Source: Ophiosphaerella korrae
Taxonomy: Eukaryota > Ascomycota > Dothideomycetes > Pleosporales > Phaeosphaeriaceae
DNA length: 64,000 nt
Reading direction: 5' to 3'
NCBI GenBank assembly: GCA_028456385.1
Contig: JALNQF010000028.1
Coordinates: forward strand, 124,001-188,000
The number at the start of each line of letters is the position of its first letter. Within the stretch, counting starts at the first letter, position 1. The position numbers were made by a program, and so were the translations under genes. A model generated the notes under the pieces. It made no database searches. It saw only the letters and a program-made list of their open reading frames with translations, and was not told the origin of the DNA. Positions 54,857-64,000 of the stretch are shown piece after piece.

Positions 54857-56666
54857 GGTTGAGGGCGGTGGTGGTGGTGGTTGCTTGGGTGAAGTGTGAT
54901 TGTAATTGTTGCTTAGGTCGGGCAGAATGGAGTTATAGCGGTTGACAGTGGACAGTGTGTAGCCGCCAGGACTTGCGCGCGGGGAGCCGTATACACAGAA
55001 AGGAACGCAAGTATCGAAATGACGATATTGATAGCGAACGTAGGTTGTAGTTGTAGAATGAGCGACAGGCAAGTTGCAAAAGAATGACGGGTTCACCACA
55101 TGGGCGGAAAGGAAAGAAGAGGGGGGGGATAGGAACGATTATCACCAGGACCCAATGGTGGTTTTCTGACGGGAGATGAAGGAATGCTCCGGGTAGTGAC
55201 CTTGAAACCGTAGATTGGCTTTGCGGCAACTGGTAGCACTAGGCACGGCCGCTTGGCCTTGAATAGTATGATGAAACAGGGCATGTAAGGGCACCAAGGA
55301 TAAGGTACAAGACCCAATTAGGAAGATCGTCGGGGCGTTGGCGTCATGCAGGCACCCAGCCTTGCCAACGCCAAACGGGGTTGAGCATAGCGTTTGCGGG
55401 CAATCTGCGGAGGCGTTGAGATGTGACCCGGTTGCTGGGCTCCTGTTGGCCACCTGCGACATGCGCACCACGAGACCTAGGATCAAAACATGCATCTTCG
55501 CACTGCGACAGTCCTGCTCGTTTGAATGCTGAGCACAGAGAAAACAGGAGTCGCACGACGGCGCATCTTGCCCGTTTGCGCGCAGGGCGGTAGATGTTTG
55601 GTCTTGGGGGGGGGGGGGGGCGTCCCATCGCAATCTCACAGCGGGTCCCAAAAATACGCATTCGGGCATATGTGCCCCAGTTATACACGGCGCATCGCAA
55701 TTGCATCGTCACTCGGGTTCTCACTGCTGTGCTGTGTACGGCTCCTGTGAGATTGCCGCCTATTCCAAGCCAGCCCAGCCGGCGCGGCAGTACTTGCTGC
55801 GGCCAAGCGTCTGTCAGTGCTGGTCTGCAAACGAAAATGAAGGGCACAAGGGGCTGGGGCCGTTGGGGTGAATCGCAAGCGCCGGAGCAACGTAGAACTA
55901 CAGAAGAGAAGAAGAGAAGAAGCCCCGCCTGGGTGGCCAGGCCAATTTGCAGGCATGGGCGCAAGGCCTATCGATAAGTTGTGCGTGCGGCTGACAGCGT
56001 TGGGCTTTGGTCCATCGCGCCTCTGATTGGGCCAATGGCTAGCCTGCTTCATGTACCAAATCTAACATCCTCGATTCTTCATCTACCATGTCGCGCCTGT
56101 CGCGGCCTGGATACCAACCTGCCCCTGTGGTAGCATTGTATCAGAACGCTTCCCTCCAGGAGTCCCTCAGCTCACTTTTGCATGCGAGCGCCCGCGCAGA
56201 CGTCGCACTATGCTCACCTTGCTGCGAAACAGCAGCGTCTGGATAAATACCACCGCACTGCGCCGTAGACCAGGAACCTGGACTTTGGCTCAGGCACACC
56301 TTACACCCCATTGGCCCCATAATATACCCAGAGTGGATAAACCTTATGCCTTCGCAGGCGCAGGGATCCGCTCGTATTCGTCTTATGCCACAGCACTCAT
56401 TTCATCAACAACCATCTGTATGTCACCAAATACAGCTCAGAGTTGCACAGAGCACATTCTTTGACTATGAATCCATGTGTCAATCTAGCTTCCGACCCTG
56501 CATGTGTATTGTCACATGTATTACAGCCTCTTCCCCTTCTGGGATGCGCGAACATTTTTTGTGTAATCGATAAACCAACGTCGTGCTGCCAAACACCAGC
56601 ACACTGCATTGCCAAACTGCACACAACTCACACAACGCTGACCGACACACACACACACACACACGC
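54857..56666. other. Long GC-rich intergenic region with G15 tract
   Basis: About 1.8 kb. Contains the DUF1996 promoter, a run of 15 G at 55606-55620, and a CA dinucleotide run at about 56645-56664. Overlapping long frames on both strands (up to 206 codons at 55344-55964) are explained by high GC and lack domains. Confidence 0.4.
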
Positions 56667-58117
56667 TTAGAGCCTCGCGCCCTCCCGCACTGCTACCTCT
56701 TCCCACGCTATGTCAAACCCACAACTGCGTACCCAGCGCGGCTTTCCCGCTTCCACTGAGTCAATCGCCATGTGGCCCAGTTTTAACCACATGTCGCCTT
56801 TTATCATAAATCCCTCCTTGTCTTCGTGTGCTGCGCACGCTTGTTGGCCGTGCGCTAGGGCTCGTACCAATTTGCTCGCATGTCCATCATCCTCGAACGC
56901 GTTGACTCGCTTGATGACTTCGTCCCAGCCTGATTCTCTGGTAGGCACGTAGTTTGTAACTTCGTCTAGGAGCAGGCGTGGACAACTGCGCGATACATAC
57001 ATGGTAATGTCGGTCCATACCTTCCATTCTAGAAGACGGCGCTTGGTCGCTTGTGAGAGAAAGGAATTCGCCTTGGAGAGGAAGTTGGAGAAGAATATAC
57101 TGCTGTTTACGCAGTGCATATAGTAGAAGTCGAATTTGATTTGGTGAGGCGGCCTCTGGGCGGCGCTGGTGTAGTAGACTGCGCGCCATGGGTCAGCAAC
57201 TGTTTTTCGTCCATGGACGGGGATCAAGGTCACTACTCACTCGTGGCATTGATCATCTCAGCAGTCTTCTCCTCTAGTTCGTCCTCCTCAATCGTGTATT
57301 GGCTCGCAAGCTTGATCATCTCCTCTGGTGCTCGCTTCAATATTCCATCTCTAATCTTATTGTCATCCTCGAAATGTGGCGACTTGCTTAGTTTTTCGTC
57401 ATTTCTCGCCTCGTCCAGTAGCTGCACAATCGTCTTGTTTGTTTTGTTGGTTCCTCGGTTGCCTTCAGCCGCTTTCTCGCACTCGAGGAACAACGACGCC
57501 ATCCAAATCCCGTGTATAGCTGCCTGTGCCAGTGCCTCGGCAATGATTGCTGGCTGTTGAAACTCGATTCCGAAACCCAGATGGATAATCGGGTGCAAGA
57601 AGCCTGCATACATTCTGACCAGCAGGTCGTCTGCTCGTTCGTCATTTGCGAACAGATATTCGTTCAGGACGTTCTGCCAGCCCTTTGCGCCAATCTCTTC
57701 CCTGAAGAATATGAGGAATTCATAATAGTACTTCTCTTTGCCGAGATACTTCTTGAAATCCTCTGGTTTGTGCATGTCCTCGACAATGTTTTTCTTCAAA
57801 GGCTCAGGTGGACGCTGATACGATGTATTTGTGTCATAGCCTTCCTGGATCTCAGCAGGTGAGGCATTGAGAGCATAAAGGGTAAGAAGATGATGCACAA
57901 TGTGGTTCTGCAAACAATTATCAGCGCCTCTCTAGAATATGAAAGCGGGGTGTGAGTATCTTACGTGAAAACCGGATTGGTTGATAAAAATGTGATGCTT
58001 TTCATGGTTGGCTTGCAATAAGTGGCTAGCCTTTGCTGCGCTTTCCGCAGTGAGACCCTTGACATAGAACTGAGGTTGCTGGGAGGTATCAAGGTGGACA
58101 CGCGATTCTGAAGCCAT
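56667..58117 (-). CDS. Questin oxidase-like protein (AflY family)
   Basis: A 443-residue member of the questin-oxidase-like family (PF14027), which includes Baeyer-Villiger-type enzymes that cleave anthraquinones (AflY/HypA and GedK relatives). Exons: 58117-57965, 57907-57241 and 57178-56667; introns 57 and 62 nt. Family blocks are visible: LLQANHEKHHIFINQSGFHNHIVHHLLTLYALNA in parts, YLGKEKYYYEFLIFF, then MYAGFLHPIIHLGFGIEFQQPAIIAEALAQAAIH, and the C-terminal FYYMHCVNSSIFF and LKLGHMAIDS. The conserved HP-x-IHLG-x-G-E motif is intact. No polyketide synthase or other pathway gene is nearby, so this is probably a stand-alone oxidase. Start at the ATG at 58117; another in-frame start lies upstream. 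Confidence 0.87.
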
Positions 58118-58680
58118 AGTCCTTACACCCAGCTGCTGAAGAGTCTTTGAAAATGATATCGTTCTTTGTCTAAAAAAGGAGTGCTTTGCTAAATCGATAT
58201 TCGATGAATGCACGTTTATTTGTATGCGAGCCGTTTCGGGTGAACATTGGTGGCTTCTGACATCAATTCATCTGGAGCCTCGAACAATAGATTAACAAGT
58301 GCGTAATTTAGTCGCATTAATTATGTATAAACTGAAAACGGTTCGCAACGCGGATTGGTGGTGTATGTGCTGTAGCAGTGACGTTGGTGCTGTAGCGAAC
58401 GCCTTGCCCCTCAGCTCGCTGACACATGCAATCGGTTTTCGGGCTAATCAATCCAGCGAGCTTCCGAGTGTTTACAAACAACTTGATGGTCTGGACCTAC
58501 TAAACTTCACCAGAGATGCATTGGGGACATACCTATTGGAACAGGATGTACCTTCAAGTGCCTATGCGGACGAAATATGGACCTTGACTAATTCACCAAA
58601 GTGCTCTAATTACCAGTCTAATATCGAGTTGTGTGCTCATAAACGTGATGTTTATCGAACGGGCTTCGGTGTGACGGCCA
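58118..58680. other. Intergenic region
   Basis: About 560 bases between two minus-strand genes. A plus-strand 138-codon frame (58299-58715) runs into the aminotransferase 3' end and has no domain; judged chance. Confidence 0.4.
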
Positions 58681-60438
58681 TTAACACATACCCGTCAAAA
58701 CCGCCATGCTCTTAATACCCTCACCCGCCAGGTTATCATCTAATAGTTTGTCAATCTTGCTCTTGCTCTTGATCCGCCAAAACGAGTGTGCACCGTCCAC
58801 AAATCGCTTAGTGATGTCGCGCACTTCCTCGGCCGGACATGCGGCAAAGCATAACCTAAAGCAATTATGACTATCGCTATCGCGAATCTCCTGGGAGGCG
58901 GCGAATATAGCGCCAGGTGCCACCAGACAGAGATACGGCTTGGCTGTCCAGTGAACCCACAGCGCATGGGAAAGCTGTGCGCCAGAAAATCTGCCTGCAA
59001 GCGGATGTGAGGAAAAGTCGAAGCGGATCCAAACAAACATGCCGCCGAGTGGGCGAATGAAGGAGTAGATTGGTGTTTTCTCGACAATAGCCCATTCATC
59101 TTCATCGTCGGCTACTTGGGTCAAAGACTTCCGTCGTCCGGCTTTAACGGCTTCTTGTCCAGTCTCCAGGACATCACACATATCCTGCATTCTTCTTTCA
59201 TAATTCCCTCGCAGGCCTTCGAGCCAGCGTACCCAGCCATCGACTTTCCACCCGCTGCCATCGGCTGAGCCGCCTTTTCCAGGATCGTTGGGGCTCTGGG
59301 GCCCCATGATGAGTTCAGCGACCATGGCTTGTACAAAGCCTGATGGCTGTTGTGTTGTGGTTTCTGTGATGCGTATAATACGTTCGATAAGTGCGGGCTG
59401 GCCGGTAATCCACCCTAGACGGCATCCTGGTGCGATTGTTTTGGAGAAGGTGTCTATGCGCACAACGCGGCCCTCGTAGTCTAAGCTGAGGTATGAGGGA
59501 ATGAGGCTGTCGAGGTATTCGAAGCCAGAGGACTTGGCAGGATGTGGATTGACGGCGCCAGGCGATGAGGATGGGTATTGGAGGTACCAGTACGGGTCGT
59601 CTTCGACAATGATGATGTCGTATTTGACGCATAGCGCGTATATTTCCGTGCGACGAGCCACCGACAGGGTGCCAGATGTTGGGTTTTGGCCAATGGTGAC
59701 GGTGTACATAAGATGTGGACGACGACCTATGGAAAAGTCCCAATTCTCCAAAACGTCTTGCAGGCCACCCGGGCCCGCAGCAAGCATGCCCTCTTCGTCA
59801 ATGGCCACGGGGGCAATGTTCATGCCACGGGGCGCCGCTGTCTGGATGGCGTTCATGTAGATATAGCGCTCACATAGCATGGCAGGACGCTCGCTGACAG
59901 GGTCATGCCCTGCCGACCACTCATTGCTGAGGGCCTGGATGGTCTTGGAGAAGCCGTCTGTTGAGCCACATGTCAGGACGATTTCGGGGCCGTCCTTGTA
60001 GGGAACCAATGGGTGCATGTTGTTCCTGGTGAATTGGCGGATGAAGGAGTACAGGGCTGGATAGCCTTGGGCGGTTCCGTATTGCAGGGCTGACTGGAGG
60101 TCAATCATACGCAGCGGGTCGGCAACACCAGAGGCATGGGGAACGACGAGGCGCGAAGAGGGCGGCTCATGGTGGCTCGAGGAGCCAGGGGGGCCCACAG
60201 GCCTGTTGGGCGTGGGCTTCCAGCTGTCTGCATGTGCGACCTTGGCCTCGAGGGTCAGGTAAGGAAAGTACTTGGCATTGGGCAGGCCGCCGGCCAGCTG
60301 GGCAATGCCTGGAGTCAGGAAGTACTTGTAGAAATTCTTGACGACCGAGGGTTCGCGTGCTTTTGTGCTACGTGACAGGTGGTGGGCGAGGTCGACTGGG
60401 GGAGGGAAGCCGGCTGGGTCGGTTGTGCAAGGAGCCAT
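58681..60438 (-). CDS. Class I/II aminotransferase, ARO8-like
   Basis: A 585-residue PLP-dependent aminotransferase of the fungal aromatic/2-aminoadipate group. The PLP lysine is Lys333 in RIDTFSKTIAPGCRLGW; VEDDPYWYLQYP (about 278-289) supplies the cofactor-contacting Asp and Tyr, and GQNPTSGT the Asn. SIRPLGGMFVWI-type sequence and an RLCFA block near the C-terminus carry the substrate-binding Arg region. Single exon. I start at the ATG at 60438 (MAPCTTDPAGF). The frame is open to 60651 through a PTIPTIPTIP repeat that is probably 5' UTR. Divergent from the LCCL gene. Likely cytosolic, in tryptophan/phenylalanine/tyrosine or lysine-related metabolism. Confidence 0.9.
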   Translation of the reverse strand: MAPCTTDPAGFPPPVDLAHHLSRSTKAREPSVVKNFYKYFLTPGIAQLAGGLPNAKYFPYLTLEAKVAHADSWKPTPNRPVGPPGSSSHHEPPSSRLVVPHASGVADPLRMIDLQSALQYGTAQGYPALYSFIRQFTRNNMHPLVPYKDGPEIVLTCGSTDGFSKTIQALSNEWSAGHDPVSERPAMLCERYIYMNAIQTAAPRGMNIAPVAIDEEGMLAAGPGGLQDVLENWDFSIGRRPHLMYTVTIGQNPTSGTLSVARRTEIYALCVKYDIIIVEDDPYWYLQYPSSSPGAVNPHPAKSSGFEYLDSLIPSYLSLDYEGRVVRIDTFSKTIAPGCRLGWITGQPALIERIIRITETTTQQPSGFVQAMVAELIMGPQSPNDPGKGGSADGSGWKVDGWVRWLEGLRGNYERRMQDMCDVLETGQEAVKAGRRKSLTQVADDEDEWAIVEKTPIYSFIRPLGGMFVWIRFDFSSHPLAGRFSGAQLSHALWVHWTAKPYLCLVAPGAIFAASQEIRDSDSHNCFRLCFAACPAEEVRDITKRFVDGAHSFWRIKSKSKIDKLLDDNLAGEGIKSMAVLTGMC

Positions 60439-60978
60439 GGTTGGGATGGTTGGGATGGTTGGGATGGTTGGGGCTAGCACCGTGCAAACTTTCTTTGGCA
60501 CCAGCGACGACTTGGGCAGATGCGCGCAGCAAACACAGCAGCCACGGTCAGTTACAAGTGACAGAGAAAGAGGCGGGGATACCAGCGAGTCTACCTCCTC
60601 CGGGGTAAATGGTCCGCCTTGTCGCGATGATAAGGGCTGATTAGAAATCACCCGTACGAAAAGGGCTAGCTAGGTACCTGTCTGGCCTGCAGCTTACACG
60701 TTGCGTGCTACAGCTCTCTGCCGCCTCTATTGCGCGTTCCATAGTGCGGTAGCGCTACATCATGCTGGAGCGTTTATTTCCGCACGGCTGTTGTTGTCCA
60801 CGAGGCGGGTGTCGCAGCTTTGGATCGCCATGACGCAGGGTCCCCGAGCTTCCCGGAGCTTAGAGCTCTCTTGCTTAGCCACCATCATTCCTTCACCCCA
60901 ACCTCCCTCGGGCCATCCCCTCCACACTGCTGCATATGGATATGCCTTAGACGCCATATACTCTACCCCCTCATCGAC
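60439..60978. other. Bidirectional promoter with nonamer repeats
   Basis: 540 bases between divergent genes. Just upstream of the aminotransferase ATG, at about 60440-60472, GGTTGGGAT is repeated nearly perfectly more than three times. Otherwise no feature seen. Confidence 0.5.
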
Positions 60979-62856
60979 ATGTTGTCCCAGCCCTACCGCG
61001 ACGACGACGACGATGATGACGACAACGAGAGCATCCATTCCACCGAGTCTGCTGACCTGATCGCACCCTCCGAGGCTTCCGGCGAAGAGCACTACGGCCA
61101 ACAACAGCCATGCTACGCCTCCAAGTACATACCCCCACGGCTGCAGCATGCTTGGCGGACAACCGTCGTCTGGGTCAAGGGCCCTCAGCCACCACGACCC
61201 TGGAAGATCCGCCCATACTTCCCCACCATCCAAACCGCACCCATTAGATTCCTGGATACATATTTCCCAAAGAGGAAGCATAAAATCCTCTTGTTGCTAT
61301 TTTTCTACGTCTGCTGGCTGCTCACGTTTGGCCTCGTGCTGCATCGTAGCGCCTTTGCAGCCGATATCCCCGGCTACGGCAGTCCTGTGCGGATACGATG
61401 CGAGGATCGCTTCTGGGACGATGCAAATGATTGCGGGCTCAATGGCGACCTGTGTAGGCCCTTTGCAAATGTCTCCATGCCCTTTCGTTGTCCAGCAACT
61501 TGCAGGCGTGTGCAGCTCCACAACCCCCATGCTGTTGGCGACCAGGAAGCCAATTACCGGCCCCTTGTTATCGGTGGCCCAGCCTATGAAGACGCCTCGT
61601 TGGAAAATACCTACTATCGTGCCGACTCTTTCATCTGCGGAGCTGCTATTCATGCTGGCTTCATCAGTGACGCTTCAGGAGGTTGTGGAGTCGTGGCCCA
61701 GGTCGGCGAAAAACATCACTTTCCAAGTGTAAACCAGAGACATATTACGAGCCTCGGATTTGATTCTTACTTTCCAAAGGCTTTCACCTTCCTCCCTGGA
61801 ACCCAGGCTCAATGCCGAGACTTGCGCTGGCCGTTGCTTGGCGTCTCTCTGACCTTCACTATTCTGCTGTCGCTATTTACTACATCGCCAGCCGTCTTCT
61901 TCCCCTCCGTATTCGTCGGCATCTTCTTCCATGTTGCTCTGGCTTCTGATCCACCAAATCTGACCGACTATTATTCCATCGTTAGTATCGCAATGGCACG
62001 TCTATTGCCTGCAGGGTTTTGCATGTACGCCGTGTACCATTTCGCTGTCAAGCGTCAGTTACAGGGTCTGCAGGCACAGATTGAGAAGACTATACTGTGG
62101 CTTGGAGGGTGTTGGGTTGGCGCCCTCAACAACTATACCTTCGACAAGATTCCCATTGAGCGCCTCACGCCCCATGATATCCAGAACCAGCCAGGGGCCA
62201 TTCCAGCGCTCATCATCATTGTCCTCATCCTCTTCACTATCGCTCTAGGCCAAGCATGGGCTCTTCGTATCGAAGGTCGCTTGCCCAAGTACCTCGCCAT
62301 CTATGGTATTCTAGTCGGCGGTATCCTTACACTTGTTGCTATTCCGAAAATGAACGTTCGAATCCATCACTACATCCTAGGCCTTCTTCTTGTTGCCGGG
62401 ACCTCTATGCAGAACCGTCCTAGTATGCTCTTCCAGGGTATACTCATCGGTTTGTTTATCAATGGAGTTGCACGCTGGGGCTTTGCTTCCATTCTAGAAA
62501 CACCCGATAATCTTCGCGGTGACGCTCCTATGGGCTCTTTGCTTCCTCTTATTACTGCACCTATTATCCACAATAATCTTGGCCTGCACATGCCCAAGGC
62601 GAATATAACCTTCGACTTCCACTTGCCATTCCCAGAGGGCTATGATGGTCTTAGCATTCTTGTCAACGATGTCGAGCGATATCACGAATATGAGGAGCGC
62701 ATGGAAAACAGCTGGACTTGGGTGAAGCATATGGGTATGACTGAGTACTTTCGATTTGGATATCTCCGAGGCAGTGCAAGAGGAGATTATACAAAAGCTG
62801 GGGTGTGGGGACCAGATGGTAGTTGGACTGATATGGCGCCTGGGCCGTCTCTGTAA
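60979..62856 (+). CDS. LCCL-domain multi-pass membrane protein
   Basis: A 625-residue, single-exon membrane protein. The cytosolic N-terminus has a poly-Asp run (YRDDDDDDDDNES). A first helix, KILLLLFFYVCWLLTFGLVL, leads to a lumenal/extracellular LCCL domain with conserved Cys residues: RCEDRFWDDANDCGLNGDLC, FRCPATCRRV, FICGAAIHAGFISDASGGCGVV. At least six more helices follow (LLGVSLTFTILLSLFT, PALIIIVLILFTIALG, YLAIYGILVGGILTLVAI, YILGLLLVAGTSM, MLFQGILIGLFINGVA). The LCCL fold is a disulfide-rich module of unknown ligand. Fungal members are conserved but uncharacterised. Start at the ATG at 60979; the frame opens upstream at 60820 without family-like sequence. Confidence 0.88.
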   Translation: MLSQPYRDDDDDDDDNESIHSTESADLIAPSEASGEEHYGQQQPCYASKYIPPRLQHAWRTTVVWVKGPQPPRPWKIRPYFPTIQTAPIRFLDTYFPKRKHKILLLLFFYVCWLLTFGLVLHRSAFAADIPGYGSPVRIRCEDRFWDDANDCGLNGDLCRPFANVSMPFRCPATCRRVQLHNPHAVGDQEANYRPLVIGGPAYEDASLENTYYRADSFICGAAIHAGFISDASGGCGVVAQVGEKHHFPSVNQRHITSLGFDSYFPKAFTFLPGTQAQCRDLRWPLLGVSLTFTILLSLFTTSPAVFFPSVFVGIFFHVALASDPPNLTDYYSIVSIAMARLLPAGFCMYAVYHFAVKRQLQGLQAQIEKTILWLGGCWVGALNNYTFDKIPIERLTPHDIQNQPGAIPALIIIVLILFTIALGQAWALRIEGRLPKYLAIYGILVGGILTLVAIPKMNVRIHHYILGLLLVAGTSMQNRPSMLFQGILIGLFINGVARWGFASILETPDNLRGDAPMGSLLPLITAPIIHNNLGLHMPKANITFDFHLPFPEGYDGLSILVNDVERYHEYEERMENSWTWVKHMGMTEYFRFGYLRGSARGDYTKAGVWGPDGSWTDMAPGPSL

Positions 62857-63190
62857 TCATTTACTAACAACAACTCGCAGCTTTTTACAGGTATTTAGAC
62901 GCTCTATAGGGAGCAAGGTGTCTATGAATGATCTTGTGTAAACGTAACATAACAATAGTGTCATAGAATAAGATGTTATATTAGCGTAGTACTTCTAGCT
63001 ACATTTTCAATGGCATGATTCCGCACTGATAGCCTGTATGGAGCAAGAGATAACACGCTTATGCTTCGGTTTTTCAATCATTGAGGAAGCGGGGTAATGC
63101 ATTCTACATATCCAACCACGATATAAGCGACACAAAACTCATTTTGTCAATAGGCTCCTTGATCAATCCTACTTGAAATCTTTATCAAGC
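62857..63190. other. Intergenic region
   Basis: About 330 bases between two plus-strand genes; AT-rich, no gene seen. Confidence 0.4.
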
Positions 63191-64000
63191 ATGGTTACTA
63201 GAGAGCTCGCGGTAGGCTGCTGTTGCGGTTTGACGAAGCACATATTTACTGTTCCCATTGCCTCCCTCCCCCTTCCTTCTCACCTTTGCAGTTGCAACAT
63301 ATCACGTCGCATATCGGGGTCTCTTCTGACATCTTATATCAATATCACCCACTCTACCTCATCTAATCCATCTCCACCCAGACCCGACACATCAAACCTT
63401 ACTCCATATGCCAGCTCCGATATCTTAACACGATGGTTTTGCACCACGTGCGGAACACACATGTTTCTCGAGTATCACGCAGACGGCCATTTCGAAGCCG
63501 CAACTGGGACGTTGCAAGTAAGCGACCCAAAAGGTACCGACGGAATCATCGAGTTTCAAAGTTGCATGTGGATTGGCGACACGAAAGATGGTGGGGCAAG
63601 CAAATTCATCACACATATCAACAACAAGACCCTAGGGCGATACGCACAAGAAGCCCACATTAGTGCTATACTTCCGCTAGACTGGCACTCTTCTTCCCCA
63701 ACCGCAAACCAACAAGAAGAGACCATATACGCCCATTGCCACTGCAAAGCCATAGAGTTCTACATCACACCGCCCACCCCCGACTCCTCATCCCCGCCCA
63801 AGACATCATCCCCATTCCCAGACCTCCTCATCCCACACCACCTAAACCGATCTGCCAATCCAAACAATACCCCATGGTGGCTCCCCACGCCCTCCAAATA
63901 CCTCGCAGGAACCTGCGCATGCCACTCGTGCCGCCGCGCCTCAGGCTTCGACCTCACCTTCTGGGCATTTGTCCCGACGGCAAACATCTTCCTTGACCCA
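63191..64000 (+). CDS. GFA/CENP-V-type zinc protein, partial at right edge
   Basis: An open frame of at least 270 codons from the ATG at 63191 to the window end, with no stop yet. It resembles the GFA (glutathione-dependent formaldehyde-activating enzyme)/CENP-V fold, which binds zinc with paired Cys motifs. In the first unit, GCCCG, CSCNISRR and WFCTTCGTHMF are seen. A second unit begins AHCHCKAIEFYI and CACHSCRRASGFDLTFWAFVP, so the protein seems to carry two tandem GFA domains, a common fungal arrangement. Function of fungal members is mostly unknown. No intron needed in the visible part. The C-terminus lies outside the window. Confidence 0.85.
   Translation, partial: MVTRELAVGCCCGLTKHIFTVPIASLPLPSHLCSCNISRRISGSLLTSYINITHSTSSNPSPPRPDTSNLTPYASSDILTRWFCTTCGTHMFLEYHADGHFEAATGTLQVSDPKGTDGIIEFQSCMWIGDTKDGGASKFITHINNKTLGRYAQEAHISAILPLDWHSSSPTANQQEETIYAHCHCKAIEFYITPPTPDSSSPPKTSSPFPDLLIPHHLNRSANPNNTPWWLPTPSKYLAGTCACHSCRRASGFDLTFWAFVPTANIFLDP

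Noticed and set aside
55142..55964. Two long minus-strand frames (175 and 206 codons)
   Set aside because: They overlap in different frames, lie in GC-rich DNA and show no domain, signal or splice pattern.

Overview
The window is a piece of a filamentous ascomycete nuclear chromosome, most likely from Dothideomycetes, order Pleosporales. The evidence is gene structure (short GT-AG introns, mostly 46-62 nt, with CTRAY-type branch sites), gene density (27 protein genes in 64 kb on both strands, no operons) and protein content. The mannitol dehydrogenase is very close to the Alternaria allergen type Alt a 8. There is also a DUF6604 protein and several secreted or GPI-anchored cell-wall enzymes. 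Genus and species cannot be fixed from the sequence alone.

Layout. 0-10 kb: aldo/keto reductase, SGT1 co-chaperone, GH72 glucanosyltransferase, a four-helix membrane protein with a long disordered tail, and a Tlg1/syntaxin-6-type SNARE. 10-20 kb: a METTL25-like methyltransferase divergent from the SNARE gene, a DUF6604 protein, a fungal rhodopsin-domain 7TM protein and an unrecognised 301-residue protein. 20-32 kb: NADP mannitol dehydrogenase, acyl-CoA dehydrogenase, GH2 exo-glucosaminidase, a Gid7-like WD40 protein and a secreted GH1 beta-glucosidase, followed by a 1.4 kb gap with a small inverted/direct repeat structure. 32-44 kb: NAP/Vps75-type histone chaperone, a candidate nucleotidyltransferase-fold protein, L-asparaginase with ankyrin repeats, an NmrA-like protein, mitochondrial ribosomal protein bL19m and a PMP3-type proteolipid. 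44-64 kb: F-box/LRR-like protein, GPI-anchored S41 peptidase, BCS1-like AAA ATPase, DUF1996 protein, questin-oxidase-like protein, class I/II aminotransferase, LCCL-domain membrane protein and a right-edge partial GFA/CENP-V-type zinc protein.

How the genes relate. Most are independent housekeeping or secretory genes. A loose theme is wall and polysaccharide work (GH72, GH2, GH1, possibly DUF1996). Several divergent pairs share short promoters: SNARE/METTL25-like, NAP/NTase-like and aminotransferase/LCCL. I see no secondary-metabolite cluster, no intact transposon, no CRISPR and no convincing tRNA. I did not find a clear new multi-gene system. The most useful leads are the NTase-like protein, the repeat structure at 31.7-32.3 kb, the GC-AG intron and the unusually long intron in the asparaginase gene, and hidden first or last exons recovered by reading splice sites. 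Exon coordinates come from manual splice-site reading and have not been checked against RNA.
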